A stretch of 64,000 bases of DNA from Mycobacterium sp. Its GTDB lineage: Bacteria > Actinomycetota > Actinomycetes > Mycobacteriales > Mycobacteriaceae. The DNA lies in the NCBI GenBank assembly GCA_018401645.1, contig JAGYKK010000003.1, positions 1 through 64,000 on the forward strand, in the 5' to 3' direction. Every line of letters starts with the position of its first letter. Position 1 is the stretch's first letter. Position numbers and translations under genes: made by a program. Under the pieces are notes generated by a model, which saw nothing but the letters and a program-made list of their open reading frames with translations, was not told where the DNA came from and did no database searches. This document shows, piece after piece, positions 59,358 to 64,000 of the stretch.

Positions 59358-60800
59358 TCAGACCGGCAGCAACTGGTCGATGACCGCCGCGAGCTGTTTG
59401 GCCGACCGGCATTCGTGCATGGTGATGACGTCTTCATAGCGCGGGATCGCCGAGTCGCCGCTGCCCCACAGGTGCCTGGGTTCGGGGTTGAGCCAGTGCG
59501 CGTGGCGGCTGGCCGTCACCATGTGGGCCAGCACGTCGACCGCCGGGTTGCGATAGTTGGTGCGGCCGTCGCCGAGGACGAGCAGCGAACTCCGTGGCGA
59601 GAGAACCTCGTGGAAGTTCTCGGTGAACGAGAGGAACGCATTGCCGTAGTCGGAGTGCCCGTCGCGGGTGTAGACGCCGGCTTCCCGGGTGATGCGCTGG
59701 ACGGCCACCGCCAGATCGGCGTCCGGCCCGAAAAAATGGGTCACCTCGTCGGTCGTGTCGATGAACGCGAACACCCGCACCCGCGAGAACTGTTGGCGCA
59801 GCGCGTGGACGAGGAGCAAGGTGAAATGACTGAACCCGGCCACTGAGCCCGACACATCGCACAGCACCACCAGTTCCGGCCGCGCCGGTCGAGGCTTTCG
59901 CAACACCAGTTCGATCGGCACCCCACCCGTCGACATTGACTTGCGCAGCGTCTTGCGTAGGTCAATCGCCCCGGCTCGGGAGCGCCGACGCCGGGCCGCC
60001 AGCCTGGTGGCCAGCGTGCGGGCCAACGGAGCCACCACCCGACGCATCTGGCGCAACTGATCCCCGGACGCCCGCAGGAACTCGACGTTCTCCGCCAGTT
60101 GCGGAATGCCGTAGGTCTGCACGTGCTCCCGACCCAACTGTTCGGCGGTGCGTCGCTTTGTTTCGTTTTCCACCAATCGCCGCAGTTGCGCAATCTTCTG
60201 GGCAGCAACGGCTTTGGCTATCTGCTCACTCGTCGGCGACGGGTCATCGCCGTACGGCGCCAATAGACCGGCTAGCAACCGTCCTTCGAGTTGATCCAGC
60301 CCCATCGCCTTGAGTGCCTGATAGGACGAGTACGACGGACCCCGACTGGAGGCGTAACGACCGTGCGCCTCGACGATGGCCGCGATCATCGCCACCAGGC
60401 GCTCATCGAGGTCGCCGATGTCGGGATTGTCGGCCAGCAGTTCGAGCAGCATGGACCGCATCGACTCGGCGTCCGCCGGCGACAGCTCCGCCTGGGCATC
60501 GGCGGACTCCCCTTCCGCCAGCACGGTGCGCCCGCCGAGGGCGGCCGGCCACCACAGGTCGAACAGTGCGTCATAGGTCATCCGGTGGTCGGACCGGCGA
60601 AGCACCGCGCAGGCCAATCCTTCTCGTAGCACCTCACGATCACCGAGGCCGAGCACACTGAGAACCCGGCCGGCGTCAACCGTCTCCGACGGACCCACAG
60701 AGATACCTTGGGCCCGCATCGCCTCGACGAAGCCCACGAGGTGGCCGGGCAGTCCATGCGGCGCCAGTGGTTGGGGGGGCCGGGTTCGGCGGATGGCCAT
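59358..60800 (-). CDS. VWA-domain protein, CoxE-like (Rv2425c-like)
   Basis: This 480-residue protein has an N-terminal helical part and a C-terminal von Willebrand A-like domain with the MIDAS motif DVSGS (in VVLCDVSGSVAGFSHFTLLL), a TTDEVTHFFG segment and LGDGRTNYRNP. It follows a MoxR-type AAA gene by 10 bases. Such AAA/VWA pairs act together as metal-insertion or complex-activating chaperones; the target is unknown here. Confidence 0.88.
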   Translation of the reverse strand: MAIRRTRPPQPLAPHGLPGHLVGFVEAMRAQGISVGPSETVDAGRVLSVLGLGDREVLREGLACAVLRRSDHRMTYDALFDLWWPAALGGRTVLAEGESADAQAELSPADAESMRSMLLELLADNPDIGDLDERLVAMIAAIVEAHGRYASSRGPSYSSYQALKAMGLDQLEGRLLAGLLAPYGDDPSPTSEQIAKAVAAQKIAQLRRLVENETKRRTAEQLGREHVQTYGIPQLAENVEFLRASGDQLRQMRRVVAPLARTLATRLAARRRRSRAGAIDLRKTLRKSMSTGGVPIELVLRKPRPARPELVVLCDVSGSVAGFSHFTLLLVHALRQQFSRVRVFAFIDTTDEVTHFFGPDADLAVAVQRITREAGVYTRDGHSDYGNAFLSFTENFHEVLSPRSSLLVLGDGRTNYRNPAVDVLAHMVTASRHAHWLNPEPRHLWGSGDSAIPRYEDVITMHECRSAKQLAAVIDQLLPV

Positions 60801-60810
60801 CGTCAGCGCC

Positions 60811-61692
60811 TCAGTTCAGCCGAAGTTCGCCGGCGGCACGCACCTGGTCGGACTGGTGTTTGAGCACCACCCCCAGCGTCGCGGCGATCGTGGCGTCGTC
60901 GATGGTGTCCATACCCAAGGCGAGCAGGGTGCGGCCCCAGTCGATGGTCTCGGCCACCGAGGGCGACTTCTTCAGCGCCATCCCGCGCAGCACGCCGATG
61001 ATGCGGACCAGTTCCTCGGCGAGGCGTTCGGGCAACTCCGGAACCCGGGAAAGCAGGATGCGCCGTTCAAGCTCGGCCTCGGGAAAATCGATGTGCAGGA
61101 ACAGACACCGCCGCTTGAGCGCCTCGGACAGTTCGCGGGTGGCATTGGAGGTGAGCACCACGAACGGCTTGCGGGTCGCGGTGATGGTGCCCAATTCGGG
61201 AATGGTGACCGCGAAATCACTCAGGACTTCCAGCAGCAGACCCTCGATCTCGATGTCGGCCTTATCGGTCTCGTCGATCAGCAGGACAGTGGGCTCGCTG
61301 CGCCGGATCGCGGTGAGCAGTGGGCGGGACAACAGGAACTCCTCACTGAACACATCGGATTTGGTGGACTCCCAATCACCGGCCCCGGATTGGATGCGCA
61401 GAATCTGTTTGGCGTGGTTCCACTCGTACAGGGCGCGAGCCTCGTCGACCCCCTCGTAGCACTGCAGGCGCACCAGATCTGATCCGGTGCACTCCGCGAC
61501 CGCGCGGGCCAATTCGGTCTTGCCAAAGCAAGGTGTCGGTCCCTCCACCAGCAGCGGCTTGCCGAGCCGATCGGCCAGGAAAACAGCCGTGGCGGTGGCG
61601 GTATCGGGCAGATAGCCCGTCTGGGCCAGCCGACGAGCCACATCGTCGATATCGGCGAACAGCGGCGCCGTCCGGGCCGGGGATTCAGTCAC
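60811..61692 (-). CDS. MoxR-family AAA ATPase with an unusual Walker A (Rv2426c-like)
   Basis: This 293-residue AAA protein has Walker B VLLIDETDKAD, sensor 1 VVLTSNATRELS and an arginine finger region EALKRRCLFLHIDFP. The Walker A reads LVEGPTPCFGKTELA: Gly-x5-Gly-Lys-Thr, one residue longer than Gly-x4-Gly-Lys-Thr and with none of the usual small residues (family EGPAGVGKT). The three codons CCT-TGC-TTT are unlike the local usage. Either a genuinely altered P-loop or compensating sequence errors. It is coupled to the VWA gene downstream. GTG start at 61692. Confidence 0.88.
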   Translation of the reverse strand: MTESPARTAPLFADIDDVARRLAQTGYLPDTATATAVFLADRLGKPLLVEGPTPCFGKTELARAVAECTGSDLVRLQCYEGVDEARALYEWNHAKQILRIQSGAGDWESTKSDVFSEEFLLSRPLLTAIRRSEPTVLLIDETDKADIEIEGLLLEVLSDFAVTIPELGTITATRKPFVVLTSNATRELSEALKRRCLFLHIDFPEAELERRILLSRVPELPERLAEELVRIIGVLRGMALKKSPSVAETIDWGRTLLALGMDTIDDATIAATLGVVLKHQSDQVRAAGELRLN

Positions 61693-61714
61693 GTCAAGGT
61701 CTCCAGTCGTGCGC

Positions 61715-64000
<2,286 letters not shown>

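Overview
The window is high-GC, densely coded DNA from a mycobacterium. Gene content and order follow the Mycobacterium tuberculosis block that runs roughly from the tldD/pmbA-like pair (Rv2315c/Rv2314c) to proA (Rv2427c). Single proteins agree: a Z-decaprenyl-type diphosphate synthase, DnaJ2, the octT/gpgP methylglucose-lipopolysaccharide genes and an antigen 85 mycolyltransferase. I compare with M. tuberculosis from memory of gene order and sequence, not from a search. The species cannot be named from this alone.

Layout. 0-1.7 kb: a low-complexity Gly-X-Y-like/Pro-rich reading frame cut by the window edge, then about 1.1 kb with no convincing gene, then a CAT-anticodon tRNA. 1.9-10.8 kb (minus): an AhpD-like protein, the TldE/TldD protease pair, a stand-alone PE-PPE hydrolase, an ECF-type transporter (CbiQ-like permease plus a fused double ATPase) and a bestrophin-like channel; tRNA-Asn follows. 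11-19 kb: two small membrane or secreted proteins, dnaG-dgt, a TPM-domain membrane protein, glyS and zur (furB). 19-29 kb (minus): a long housekeeping run in the order hemW, hrcA, dnaJ2, rsmE, phoH, ybeY, CBS/CNNM protein, era, recO, uppS and a small conserved gene, with several start/stop overlaps that suggest co-transcription.

29.4-37 kb is a sulfur-assimilation island. nirA-cysH-sirohydrochlorin ferrochelatase runs on the plus strand, and subI-cysT-cysW-cysA on the minus strand. Each operon is preceded by a tiny, apparently leaderless ORF that ends in clustered cysteine codons, the arrangement expected of a cysteine-responsive translational attenuator. 37-49 kb: an orphan branched-chain-amino-acid-type binding lipoprotein, two tiny membrane proteins, GH15 trehalase, an LppR-like lipoprotein, lepA, a PemK/MazF-like protein, a CBS-pair protein, an RNase Z-like hydrolase, the transglutaminase/alpha-E/ATP-grasp trio and rpsT. 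49-64 kb: holA, comEC, comEA, a DapB-like dehydrogenase, a secreted protein built of about thirteen 25-residue repeats, a secreted cupin, then a minus-strand run (proA, MoxR-type AAA, VWA protein, nadD, rsfS, gpgP, octT, degV), and finally the 5' part of an antigen 85C-like gene.

An important caveat: at least thirteen genes, including normally essential ones (dnaG, holA), are split between reading frames by one- or two-base indels although the sequence on both sides of each break is well conserved. Most look like single missing bases in GC-rich runs, so sequencing or assembly error is the likeliest cause. I annotate such genes over their full span and mark the break.
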